Assembly (NCBI GenBank): GCA_028714175.1
Contig: JAQTMV010000031.1
Coordinates: forward strand, 1 to 32,985
Origin: Methylococcales bacterium
GTDB taxonomy: Bacteria; Pseudomonadota; Gammaproteobacteria; Methylococcales; Methylomonadaceae
Direction of reading: 5' to 3'
Length of the DNA: 32,985 nt
In this document: piece after piece, positions 1 to 7,860 of the stretch
How positions within the stretch are numbered: position 1 is the first letter of the stretch
How the letters are laid out: each line of letters starts with the position of its first letter
Program-made: the position numbers and the translations under genes
The notes under the pieces: generated by a model
Told to the model about the DNA's origin: nothing
What the model saw: only the letters and a program-made list of their open reading frames with translations
The model's database searches: none

Positions 1-1692
1 TATACCCTCCGACTGGGTGCCGGAAGTGGATTGAGATAACATTTCTTCGGCATGCGCCAGGGTATTGGCAGTGATAACAACGCCGCCTAACATGCGGGCA
101 ATTTCTTCAATGCGTTCTTTATCATTCAATAACCTGACATGGGAAGAAGTTATATCGGTTTTGTTGTTCTTTTCAACGTAGAGATGGTGATGGGCTTGCG
201 CGGCGACTTGGGGCAAGTGAGTGACGCACATGACTTGTCGATTGTGGCTCAAACTGCGTAATTTTTGCCCGACAATTTCAGCAACGCCGCCGCCGATACC
301 CGAATCCACTTCATCAAAAATAAGGGTGGGCGTGGTTTTGTCATTGGCGGTTGTCACCTGAATCGCCAAACTGATGCGCGATAATTCGCCACCCGAAGCG
401 ACTTTAGCCAATGGCTTGGGTGGAAGTCCGGGATTGGCGCTGACTAAAAATTCGATCTTATCCTTGCCGTTCAGTTTCGGAGTATCACTATCCATCTCGG
501 TAATATCAACCAAAAATTCGCCTTGCGGCATGCCCAGTTCTTTTATCATCGCCGAAATCTGTATTTCGAGTTTCTGGCCGGTTTTCCGGCGTTGTTTGGA
601 CAGTTGCGCGGCGAGTTGATGGTATTGGGTGAGCAGCTGTGCAGTGTTGACTTTTAATGTTTCGATGCGCTCGCCGCTGTGAGTCAGTCCATCGAGTTCA
701 GCTTCAAGCTTGCCTGCCGCTTCGGGTAATTCATCGGGGGTAATGTGATGTTTGCGACTAAGGCCCTGAATAACACCAATCTGGTTTTCAAGTAGCTCCA
801 TGCGCTGGGGATCGGCTTCCTGGGACTCCAGAAAACGGCGTAATTGAATGGCGGCTTCTTCTGTTTGTATCTGGGCTTCCGATAACAGATTGCATATTTC
901 CGTTAATTCCGGCGCGAATCGGGCAATATGGTTCAATTCGCTGATACTATGACTAAGCATTTGATTAACCGATTGCTGGTCACTCTCATAAAGCAGATCG
1001 ACCTGAGCTTGGCCTGTGCTTAAAATCTGTCCCAGATTTGCCAGTTTGCTATGTTCTTCCGATAGCGCTGTATAACTGAAATTTACCAAGTCTAATTGTT
1101 GCAGTTCTTCGATCTGGTAACGCAGCAATTCTTCGCGTTCGGTTTGATCTACGCTGGCTTTAATCAGGCTTGCCAGTTCTTTATGGGCAAGCAGCCAGTG
1201 TTTATAACAGGTGTTTACCTGATCCAGAAGGTTCTGATTTTTTGCATAGGCGTCCAGCAAACGGCGTTGCTCTTCACTATCAAGCAACGTCAGATGGGCA
1301 TGTTGTCCATGAATTTCAACCAGTTTTTCACTCAGTTCCTGCAAGTACTGTAAGGTAACGGGACGGTTGTTGATGTATGCCTTTGAGCGGCCATCCTGAT
1401 TGACGATGCGCCGGATCAAACAGTGTTGCTCATCATCCAGTTCATTTTGTTTCAGCCACTGTTGGGCTCCAGGCGCATCGGCCAGATCAAATTCCAGATT
1501 AACTTCGGCGCGTTTACATTCAGGACGAACGTAGCCGGAATCCGCTCTATCACCCAGTGCAAGGCCTAAAGCGGTTAATAAAATGGATTTACCCGCTCCG
1601 GTTTCGCCGGTAAGGACCGACAAGCCTTTTTCCAAGTCAAGATCGAGTGATTTAACTACTGCAAGATCAATAATATTAAGATTTAATAGCAT
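1..1692 (-). CDS. recN: DNA repair ATPase RecN (3' end outside window)
   Basis: RecN is an SMC-like ATPase acting in recombinational repair of double-strand breaks. Read on the minus strand from ATG at 1692, the frame is open for 564 codons to the window edge without a stop. RecN is usually about 550-560 aa, so only a few codons should be missing. Visible landmarks are a Walker A motif GETGAGKS at residues 29-36, a long glutamine- and leucine-rich middle typical of the coiled-coil arms, an ABC signature (ASGGELSR) near residue 436, and Walker B with FDEVDSGIGG around residues 459-468. The start lies inside the end of nadK (17-bp overlap), so the two are probably co-transcribed. The nadK-recN pairing is common in gammaproteobacteria. 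No LexA box was sought in detail. Confidence 0.95.
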   Translation of the reverse strand, partial: MLLNLNIIDLAVVKSLDLDLEKGLSVLTGETGAGKSILLTALGLALGDRADSGYVRPECKRAEVNLEFDLADAPGAQQWLKQNELDDEQHCLIRRIVNQDGRSKAYINNRPVTLQYLQELSEKLVEIHGQHAHLTLLDSEEQRRLLDAYAKNQNLLDQVNTCYKHWLLAHKELASLIKASVDQTEREELLRYQIEELQQLDLVNFSYTALSEEHSKLANLGQILSTGQAQVDLLYESDQQSVNQMLSHSISELNHIARFAPELTEICNLLSEAQIQTEEAAIQLRRFLESQEADPQRMELLENQIGVIQGLSRKHHITPDELPEAAGKLEAELDGLTHSGERIETLKVNTAQLLTQYHQLAAQLSKQRRKTGQKLEIQISAMIKELGMPQGEFLVDITEMDSDTPKLNGKDKIEFLVSANPGLPPKPLAKVASGGELSRISLAIQVTTANDKTTPTLIFDEVDSGIGGGVAEIVGQKLRSLSHNRQVMCVTHLPQVAAQAHHHLYVEKNNKTDITSSHVRLLNDKERIEEIARMLGGVVITANTLAHAEEMLSQSTSGTQSEGI

Positions 1693-2581
1693 CGGGATGT
1701 GTGAGGTAGCCACTGCTCCAATTTAATTTATTCCTGAGGATTTGGAAGAAGTCATGACCTTCAGGATGCAGAATTCTAATCGGATTTGGGTCTTTTTTAA
1801 TCAAAATCTTGTCACTGATTAATGCGTCAGGAATTTCAATGTGATCACAAGTCACCAGGGCATTGATTTGCTTGGTTTGGCAAAAGCTGATTTCAATCTC
1901 TGCAGAATCATGAATGACGATCGGGCGATTTGATAAGGTATGGGGATTCAGCGGCACCAATACCAGGGCGTTTAACGAGGGATACAGAATCGGACCCCCG
2001 GCCGATAAAGAATAAGCTGTCGAGCCGGTGGGCGTGGAAATAATCAAGCCATCGGAGCGTTGTGAATTTAAAAACACATTATCAATTTTAGTCACGATTT
2101 CAATCATGCTGGGCGTCACCCAACGGTGGATAGCCACTTCATTGACGGCAGTTTCTTCGTGAATAACTCGGCTGTCACGAATGATTTTGGCGCGCAGTAA
2201 ATAACGTTTTTCTTCAGTATAATGGCCTTGAAGTATGTGGTGCAATTTAGCGGGCAGTTCGTTGGGCGATATATCGACCAGAAAGCCAAGTCGTCCCAGG
2301 TTAATGCCTATTAAAGGGATGTCATAAGCAACGATGGCACGAGCGGCAGCCAGAAAAGTCCCATCGCCACCCACTGCGATAACCAGATCACAATGCTGCC
2401 CCAACTTATCTATAGAATACGAGCCAACCGAGTGGTTTTTAATAAGCTTTACACTGTCTTCAGCAACGTATACGGTATATTCATGTTGAGTTAAATAATC
2501 GTAAAGTCCGTTCAAAGTTTCAGCAATCCTTGGGCCGCTGGGTTTGCCTATGATACCTATAGTCTTGAAAGGAGTTTGCAT
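1676..2581 (-). CDS. nadK: NAD kinase
   Basis: NadK is a cytosolic enzyme that phosphorylates NAD+ at the 2'-hydroxyl of its adenosine ribose using ATP, giving NADP+. The 301-aa product has the usual family length. It carries the GGDGT nucleotide-binding motif at residues 71-75, followed by the LGRLGFL segment, an NE motif (AVNEVAIHR) and the glycine-rich TPTGSTAYSLSAGGP stretch, all in canonical order. The ATG at 2581 gives MQTPFKTIGIIGKP, which fits the family N-terminus. The 3' end overlaps the recN start by 17 bp. The gene is divergent from the flavoprotein at 2726. Confidence 0.97.
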   Translation of the reverse strand: MQTPFKTIGIIGKPSGPRIAETLNGLYDYLTQHEYTVYVAEDSVKLIKNHSVGSYSIDKLGQHCDLVIAVGGDGTFLAAARAIVAYDIPLIGINLGRLGFLVDISPNELPAKLHHILQGHYTEEKRYLLRAKIIRDSRVIHEETAVNEVAIHRWVTPSMIEIVTKIDNVFLNSQRSDGLIISTPTGSTAYSLSAGGPILYPSLNALVLVPLNPHTLSNRPIVIHDSAEIEISFCQTKQINALVTCDHIEIPDALISDKILIKKDPNPIRILHPEGHDFFQILRNKLNWSSGYLTHPDAIKS

Positions 2582-2693
2582 TGTTGAGTGACAACCGTTA
2601 AAAGTGTTTGATTATACAAAAAAACAGAAGTCAACCTATGAGTTTTATAGATTTATTACGATTTTAGGTTTATAGAGATGAATGCGAATAAAG

Positions 2694-2699
2694 TATAAT
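2694..2699 (+). promoter_or_regulatory. possible -10 box upstream of flavoprotein gene
   Basis: A perfect TATAAT lies 26 bp before the ATG at 2726. No convincing -35 is present at 16-18 bp; the best is an AT-rich TTTATA further off. Weak prediction. Confidence 0.3.
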
Positions 2700-2725
2700 T
2701 GCCGGATTTTGTGTAGGCTTAGGTC

Positions 2726-3904
2726 ATGACTGAAACCGATGTCATCATTATCGGGGCAGGCGCATCGGGTTTGATGTGCGCCATTGAAGCGGGCAAGCGC
2801 GGCCGGAAAGTGCTGGTTCTGGATCATGCCAACAAGGCTGGGAAAAAAATCCTGATGTCCGGCGGCGGTCGCTGTAATTTCACCAATTATGATATCGATC
2901 CCGATAACTTTATTTCAAATAATCCACATTTTTGCAAGTCTGCACTCAGCCGTTATAGCCAATGGGATTTTCTGGCTTTAGTTGCACGCTATCAAATTCC
3001 TTATCATGAAAGAGACCATGGTCAGTTGTTTTGCAACGATAGCGCCAAAGATATTCTCAATATGTTATTAGAAGAATGCGCTGATGCCGGCGTGGTCGTG
3101 CAACTGAATACCCGTACAAACGGCATTGATCTGCTCACAAACCGCTTTCACGTTAAAACCGATCATGGCATTTTGATTGGCCAGTCCTTAGTGGTTGCGA
3201 CAGGCGGATTATCAATACCGAAAATGGGCGCTACGCCACTGGGTTATAAAATTGCACAGCAATTTGACATCAATATAATACCCACCCGCGCAGGCCTGGT
3301 GCCTTTTACGCTACAACCAGAGAATAAAGACAAATTTTCATCTTTATCAGGCACTGCCGTGCCTTGCGTAGTCAGCAATAAACGCCAGAGTTTTAGTGAA
3401 AATGTATTGTTTACGCATCGTGGTCTGAGTGGTCCCGTCGTGTTGCAGATTTCATCCTATTGGCGGGCAGGCGAGGCCGTGGTGATAAACCTGTTGCCAC
3501 AGGTAAATCTGGAAACAGAACTGAAAGCAAAACGCCGGCAAAAGCTGAAGAATACGTTGAAAACCATTTTGGAAGGCTATTTACCCAAACGGCTGATTCA
3601 CTGTTTGTTACCGGATGAATTGTTGAACATTTCATTGCCCGATTTATCGGACCGCCAGATTCAGCAGGTTGCCGATCAGTTGCACCAGTGGGCTATTAAA
3701 CCTAACGGCACCGAAGGTTATCGTACCGCGGAAGTTACCGTTGGCGGCGTAGACTGTGACGAACTTTCTTCCAAGACAATGGAATGCAAAAAAGTGCCGG
3801 GGCTTTATTTTATCGGTGAAGTTGTCGATGTGACCGGCTGGCTGGGTGGCTACAATTTTCAGTGGGCATGGTCGTCCGCCTGGTGTGCCGGGCAGTATGT
3901 TTGA
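2726..3904 (+). CDS. NAD(P)/FAD-dependent oxidoreductase, HI0933/YhiN family
   Basis: This is a flavoprotein of the HI0933 (YhiN, BaiN-like) family, whose physiological substrate in most bacteria is unknown. The 392-aa protein begins with a dinucleotide-binding Rossmann motif, GAGASG at residues 10-15, followed by KILMSGGGRCNFTN, a family hallmark. It ends with the characteristic GEVVDVTGWLGGYNFQWAWS segment that closes the FAD site. Length is normal. It is transcribed away from nadK and followed by a 249-bp spacer before the convergent folP. It is probably a single-gene unit; a redox role in the cytoplasm is all that can be inferred. Confidence 0.93.
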   Translation: MTETDVIIIGAGASGLMCAIEAGKRGRKVLVLDHANKAGKKILMSGGGRCNFTNYDIDPDNFISNNPHFCKSALSRYSQWDFLALVARYQIPYHERDHGQLFCNDSAKDILNMLLEECADAGVVVQLNTRTNGIDLLTNRFHVKTDHGILIGQSLVVATGGLSIPKMGATPLGYKIAQQFDINIIPTRAGLVPFTLQPENKDKFSSLSGTAVPCVVSNKRQSFSENVLFTHRGLSGPVVLQISSYWRAGEAVVINLLPQVNLETELKAKRRQKLKNTLKTILEGYLPKRLIHCLLPDELLNISLPDLSDRQIQQVADQLHQWAIKPNGTEGYRTAEVTVGGVDCDELSSKTMECKKVPGLYFIGEVVDVTGWLGGYNFQWAWSSAWCAGQYV

Positions 3905-4153
3905 GTGTGTATAACGTTCAGGATGGGCATGGTGATTTTCAGGTATATACAGCGCCCGCGAGGATCAGTTGTTGCCACCCCGTGCAGCCCTGCAGTCTGT
4001 GTTCAAGGCCGAACGCGGAGTGGAAGGTGTATTCGTGGAAGGCGCATTATCCGCGCAATCAGGTTCATCCCCAAAAAATCGCCAACCGTGAACAATAACA
4101 TAAACTTCGTGATCTTCGTGGTATTTTCCTAAAGTCATGAAAACACAATCAAG
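3905..4153. other. spacer between convergent genes, no recognised gene
   Basis: Three frames stay open for 50-75 codons here, but none resembles a family I know and none has a convincing ribosome binding site. One plus frame from about 3949 to 4094 looks somewhat protein-like (contains QLLPPRAALQSVFKAERG) but has no start codon and follows a TGA. It may be a degraded gene remnant. No strong hairpin with a U-tract was found. Confidence 0.4.
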
Positions 4154-4975
4154 TTAACGGCTTTGCTTGATTGCCCAGGCCACATCAGCCGCCTGCCGGT
4201 TTTGCTTGACATCATGCACGCGAAATATCCGTACGCCTGCGATAACGCCTAAAGCGGTGGTAACCGCTGTCGCTGTAACCAGCTCCGAGGGTTCATCCAC
4301 ATCACAGAGTGTGCCCATAAAACGCTTGCGACTGGCGCCTAAAAGAACCGGAAATCCTAACGCCACCAGTGCATCAAGATGCGCCAGCAAATCAAGATTA
4401 TCCTGCTTGCGTTTGCCAAAACCAATGCCCGGATCTATCGCTATGTTTTCTTTTTTAATCCCCGCCTTTAATGCTACGTTGATGCGCTTTTTTAAGACAT
4501 CGATAACTTCCTGAACCACATCGTCATAATAAGGATTATCCTGCATCGTTTTTGGCGTCCCCTGGCTGTGCATCAAAATAATCGGAGCATCAGTTTGAGC
4601 CGCCAATGCCAGTATGTCTTCATCATGCTGCCCTGCGGAAACATCATTGATTATATTGGCTCCGGCTTTCAGCGCCGCTTTGGCAACTGTACTGGAGGTG
4701 GTATCAATGCTGATTAAAATATCGCTCTTTAACTGTTGCCTGATCGCTGTTATAACCGGAATCACCCGTTGTAGTTGATCTTCAACTGCAACCGGATCTG
4801 CTCCTGGCCGCGTTGATTCACCGCCTATATCAATAATATCCGCACCTTCAGCCAGCATCCGTTCAACCTGATTCAAGGCGTCATTGAAACCTGAGTATTT
4901 GCCGCCATCAGAAAAACTGTCCGGCGTAACATTTAAAATACCCATAATCAGCGGTTTGTTGAGATGACTGAACAT
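4154..4975 (-). CDS. folP: dihydropteroate synthase (folate pathway)
   Basis: FolP condenses 6-hydroxymethyl-7,8-dihydropterin pyrophosphate with p-aminobenzoate to give dihydropteroate in folate synthesis. The 273-aa protein has the first pterin-binding signature MGILNVTPDSFSDGG at residues 11-25 and the second one, IDIGGESTRPG, near residue 50. SIDTTSSTVAKAAL and IAIDPGIGFGK follow in order, and FPVLLGASRKRF carries the conserved SRK phosphate-binding loop. Length and motif order are canonical. An AGGAG lies about 9 bp before ATG 4975. It is divergent from the dihydropteroate-synthase-like gene of H4MPT biosynthesis at 5223, so folate and methanopterin versions of this fold sit head to head. 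In many gammaproteobacteria folP is beside glmM and ftsH; that context is absent here. Confidence 0.96.
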   Translation of the reverse strand: MFSHLNKPLIMGILNVTPDSFSDGGKYSGFNDALNQVERMLAEGADIIDIGGESTRPGADPVAVEDQLQRVIPVITAIRQQLKSDILISIDTTSSTVAKAALKAGANIINDVSAGQHDEDILALAAQTDAPIILMHSQGTPKTMQDNPYYDDVVQEVIDVLKKRINVALKAGIKKENIAIDPGIGFGKRKQDNLDLLAHLDALVALGFPVLLGASRKRFMGTLCDVDEPSELVTATAVTTALGVIAGVRIFRVHDVKQNRQAADVAWAIKQSR

Positions 4976-5014
4976 GCCTTAAAGCTCCTGTGCGTTGCGT
5001 TGTATAGATTCGGG

Positions 5015-5020
5015 TATAAT
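5015..5020 (+). promoter_or_regulatory. candidate -10 box for the H4MPT operon
   Basis: A perfect TATAAT lies in the 247-bp divergent spacer between folP and the DUF6513 gene. The sequence TTGCGT at 4995-5000 is only 14 bp upstream, so the -35 is poor. If used, the transcript would start near 5027 with a leader of roughly 200 nt containing a 14-codon mini-ORF and the hairpin at 5191-5210. Confidence 0.35.
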
Positions 5021-5050
5021 GACTTTAAACCTTCGACTCTGAATATTCTA

Positions 5051-5095
5051 ATGAATAAACCACAATTAGCCTGGATTATTACCGACTTTGGATAA
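5051..5095 (+). other. 14-codon leader ORF or gene remnant
   Basis: An ATG at 5051 opens MNKPQLAWIITDFG followed by TAA at 5093. It lies 31 bp downstream of the candidate -10. The WIITDFG ending resembles the N-terminus of the SAM hydroxide adenosyltransferase (DUF62) family, so it could be the stub of a lost gene. It could equally be a chance ORF or a leader peptide. No ribosome binding site was recognised. Confidence 0.2.
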
Positions 5096-5190
5096 TTTAT
5101 AATGTTAAAGCACGATTTAAATACCAGGTATGAGCGTAACTCTACTGTTTTACATATCCTTGTTGGTTTTTTTAAATCTCTTCTCCCAAG

Positions 5191-5210
5191 TCCTCTCCAG
5201 CAGGAGAGGA
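5191..5210 (+). promoter_or_regulatory. perfect hairpin covering the ribosome binding site of the DUF6513 gene
   Basis: TCCTCTCC at 5191-5198 pairs perfectly with GGAGAGGA at 5203-5210 around a 4-nt AGCA loop. The right arm is the only Shine-Dalgarno-like sequence before the ATG codons at 5211 and 5223, so the folded mRNA would hide it. It may be a translational control element, or a copy of the short palindromic repeats common in such genomes. Confidence 0.55.
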
Positions 5211-5222
5211 ATGGTAATACTT

Positions 5223-6614
5223 ATGAATGAACATATCCTTTTTCTCACAGGCAAACTGGCAGAAAAACAGCTGCGTAGTATTCTGGAAAAAATGCAGCCG
5301 GAATTTGCTTACACTGTGCATCAACTGGGTCTTAAAGTCGCGGGTTTAATGACTACTGATATGATAGCGCGGCGTTTGACCGGTACCTTTGGCGCTGACC
5401 GTATGATTTTACCCGGTCGTTGCCGCGGTGATCTGGACGCCTTATCGGTTAAATTGGGTTTATCAATAGAGCGCGGTCCGGAAGAACTTAAAGATTTACC
5501 ACTGTATTTTGGCCAGGAAGCACACAAGCCGGACCTGAGTCGTTACAGCGTGAGAATCTTTGCTGAAATTGTCGATGCGCCAAAAATCAGTGTGGACGAA
5601 GTAATTAAACGCGCCTATTACTACAAAAAAAATGGCGCCGATGTTATTGATATAGGCTGTTTACCCAGCACCGATTTCCCGCACATGGAAGACATCATCC
5701 AGACCTTGAAACTGGAAGGTTTTACCGTCAGTATCGATTCACTGGACACCAATGATTTGCTCAGGGGCGGCAAAGCGGGCGCCGATTATATGCTAAGCCT
5801 GCATGAGAGTACATTGTGGATTGCAGATGAAGTGGCGGCAACACCTGTTTTAATCCCGGAAAAGCATGAAGACCTGGCTTCATTGGATAGAGCCATCAGG
5901 GTTATGCAGGCCAAAAATCGTGCCTTTATCGTCGATCCTATTTTGGACCCGGTGCATTTTGGCTTTACACAATCCATTGTGCGCTATCACGAGGTCAGAA
6001 AAAATCATCCTGATATTGAAATGATGTTCGGCGTCGGCAATATTACCGAACTGACACATGCCGATACCGCAGGCATGAATGCCTTATTGCTGGGCATTTG
6101 TTCAGAACTCAATATCAACAACATTCTGGCGACAGAAGTCAGCAAACACGCATGCAGGGCGGTAAAAGAAGCTGATCTGGCACGGCGTATCATGTTTGCG
6201 GCAAAAGAAAATGACACACTGCCAAAACATATCGATCCCGGTTTAATGGCGCTGCATGAAATTTCACCGTTTCCCTATTCACTGGAAGAAATAAAGGAAC
6301 TGGCCGGACAAATCAGAGACCCCAGTTTTCGCATTCAAACCAGCGCTGAAGGGTTGCATATTTTCAATCGTGACGGCTTGGACAGCGCCACTGACCCGTT
6401 TGACTTATATCCCAAACTGCATGTGGAAAATGACGGCGGCCATGCTTTTTATTTAGGCGTTGAACTGGCTCGAGCAGAAATAGCCTGGCTGTTAGGCAAA
6501 CGCTACACGCAGGATCAAGCGCTGACCTGGGGCTGTGCCGCCGATCAGGCAGAACCAACTGTTGATCTGCATACCTTTAAACCTGCGGGAACTACTTTAC
6601 AAAAGAAACAATGA
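5223..6614 (+). CDS. dihydropteroate synthase-like protein (DUF6513), H4MPT biosynthesis
   Basis: Homologues sit in tetrahydromethanopterin gene clusters of methylotrophs and are thought to act in building the pterin-arylamine part of the cofactor. The exact step is not shown by the sequence. The frame extends up to 5130, but I place the start at ATG 5223 (463 aa) because MNEHILFLTGKLAE matches the family N-terminus; ATG 5211 is an alternative. An N-terminal DUF6513 segment of about 140 residues is followed by a DHPS-like TIM barrel, with ADVIDIGCLPSTDFPHMEDI and FTVSIDSLDTNDLL in place of the folP signatures. A C-terminal domain ends in DPFDLYPKLHVENDGGHAFYLG and a WGCA segment. The stop overlaps the next ATG (ATGA), showing translational coupling. 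A perfect hairpin masks the ribosome binding site. Confidence 0.88.
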   Translation: MNEHILFLTGKLAEKQLRSILEKMQPEFAYTVHQLGLKVAGLMTTDMIARRLTGTFGADRMILPGRCRGDLDALSVKLGLSIERGPEELKDLPLYFGQEAHKPDLSRYSVRIFAEIVDAPKISVDEVIKRAYYYKKNGADVIDIGCLPSTDFPHMEDIIQTLKLEGFTVSIDSLDTNDLLRGGKAGADYMLSLHESTLWIADEVAATPVLIPEKHEDLASLDRAIRVMQAKNRAFIVDPILDPVHFGFTQSIVRYHEVRKNHPDIEMMFGVGNITELTHADTAGMNALLLGICSELNINNILATEVSKHACRAVKEADLARRIMFAAKENDTLPKHIDPGLMALHEISPFPYSLEEIKELAGQIRDPSFRIQTSAEGLHIFNRDGLDSATDPFDLYPKLHVENDGGHAFYLGVELARAEIAWLLGKRYTQDQALTWGCAADQAEPTVDLHTFKPAGTTLQKKQ

Positions 6615-7174
6615 TCAAGGAAACCATAGTTACCACTCAGAACAATTCGGGGTTAGCCCATATTGCTCCTATGGGCATTCATGCCAATGGCGATGCAATT
6701 ATCATTCAGCCGTTCCGTCCTTCGACAACCCTTAATAATTTACTGGAAAGCAAAACTGCGGTAATCAACTACTGCGATGATGTGCGTGTATTTGCGGGCT
6801 GTTTAACCGGACGGCGTGACTGGCCGATGACATCGGCGGAAAAAATTAATGGTCAGGTGCTTCAGTGTACGCTGGCGCATACTGAAGTTGAATTGGTGCG
6901 AATTGAAGACGACTCCACCCGGCCAAAATTATTCTGTAAAGCGGTTCACACTGTAAATCATGCTCCATTTACGGGCTTTAACCGCGCCCAGTACTCAGTA
7001 TTGGAAGCGGCTATTTTAATCAGTCGATTAAACAGGCTGCCTATGGAAAAAATAGAATCTGAAATCGATTATCTGCGTATAGGTTTGGATAAAACAGCGG
7101 GTGACAAGGAATTGGAAGCGTGGGCCTGGTTGATGGCAATTATAGATAATTATAAAGCAGAGGCCACCTTATGA
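6611..7174 (+). CDS. DUF447 family protein, H4MPT biosynthesis cluster
   Basis: A 187-aa member of the DUF447 family, found in methanogens and in H4MPT-using methylotrophs. Its biochemical role is not established as far as I know. The N-terminal half has the characteristic GLAHIAPMGIHANGDAIIIQ and PFRPSTTLNNLLESKTAVIN segments, reminiscent of a split-barrel flavin-reductase-like fold. NHAPFTGFNRAQYSVLEAAI and a short helical C-terminus follow. It overlaps the upstream gene by 4 bp and the downstream mfnB by 4 bp, so all three are translationally coupled. The assignment to cofactor synthesis rests on family and context. Confidence 0.85.
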   Translation: MIKETIVTTQNNSGLAHIAPMGIHANGDAIIIQPFRPSTTLNNLLESKTAVINYCDDVRVFAGCLTGRRDWPMTSAEKINGQVLQCTLAHTEVELVRIEDDSTRPKLFCKAVHTVNHAPFTGFNRAQYSVLEAAILISRLNRLPMEKIESEIDYLRIGLDKTAGDKELEAWAWLMAIIDNYKAEATL

Positions 7175-7860
7175 CCGGAATGCTTGCCAGCGTCAACAGT
7201 ATAGCAGAAACCTTGCTGGTATTGAGTGCGAAGGTCGATATCATCGATCTTAAACAACCTGAATCGGGTGCGCTAGGCGCCCTGGATATTAATCTCATAA
7301 AACAGATTATTGCCGAGATTGATGAACGTTGCCCTGTCAGTGCAACCATTGGCGACCTGCCCATGCAACCGGATCTGGTGTTTAATGCCGTCAAGACAAT
7401 GGCCGAAACCGGAGTTGATTATATAAAAATTGGTTTCTTCCCCGAGGGAGACTGGCTGGAAACAGTCAATAAATTATCTGTATTAAGCCAGCAAAATATT
7501 GCCTTGATCGCAGTGTTATTTGCCGACAACCAGCCTGACTTTACCATCATAGATTCTCTTAAAAGTGCGGGTTTTACAGGCGTTATGCTGGATACGATGG
7601 ACAAACAGAACGGTTCCCTGATGCAAGTCATGAAAAAAAACGAAATAGGGCAATTTGTAAAGTTTGCCAAAGCCCGGCGATTACTTTGCGGACTGGCAGG
7701 TTCTCTGAAACTGGAAGACATACCCGGACTCCTGCTTTATCAGCCCGATTATCTGGGGTTTAGAGGCGCATTATGTTGGCAACACACCAGAACAGCGCAA
7801 TTGAATAGATCTGCAATTATGCAGATTAAACATGCCATGCAAGACACTGTTTCAACATAA
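7171..7860 (+). CDS. mfnB: (5-formylfuran-3-yl)methyl phosphate synthase, MfnB family (DUF556)
   Basis: In methanogens MfnB converts two molecules of glyceraldehyde 3-phosphate into 4-(hydroxymethyl)-2-furancarboxaldehyde phosphate, the furan precursor of methanofuran. Methylotrophs carry homologues in H4MPT/methylofuran gene clusters. The 229-aa product has the family motif IIDLKQPESGALGALD, with the presumed Schiff-base lysine at K28. It also has LCGLAGSLKLEDIPGLL with K180 as the likely second active-site lysine, and it ends with PDYLGFRGALCW. The size is normal. The start overlaps the DUF447 stop (ATGA), and its own TAA is directly followed by the ATG of the histidine kinase with no gap. 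Confidence 0.9.
   Translation: MTGMLASVNSIAETLLVLSAKVDIIDLKQPESGALGALDINLIKQIIAEIDERCPVSATIGDLPMQPDLVFNAVKTMAETGVDYIKIGFFPEGDWLETVNKLSVLSQQNIALIAVLFADNQPDFTIIDSLKSAGFTGVMLDTMDKQNGSLMQVMKKNEIGQFVKFAKARRLLCGLAGSLKLEDIPGLLLYQPDYLGFRGALCWQHTRTAQLNRSAIMQIKHAMQDTVST

Noticed and set aside
3862..4132. two overlapping plus-strand frames after the flavoprotein gene
   Set aside because: The first starts inside the flavoprotein gene and the other uses a weak start; neither shows family features or codon use of a real gene.
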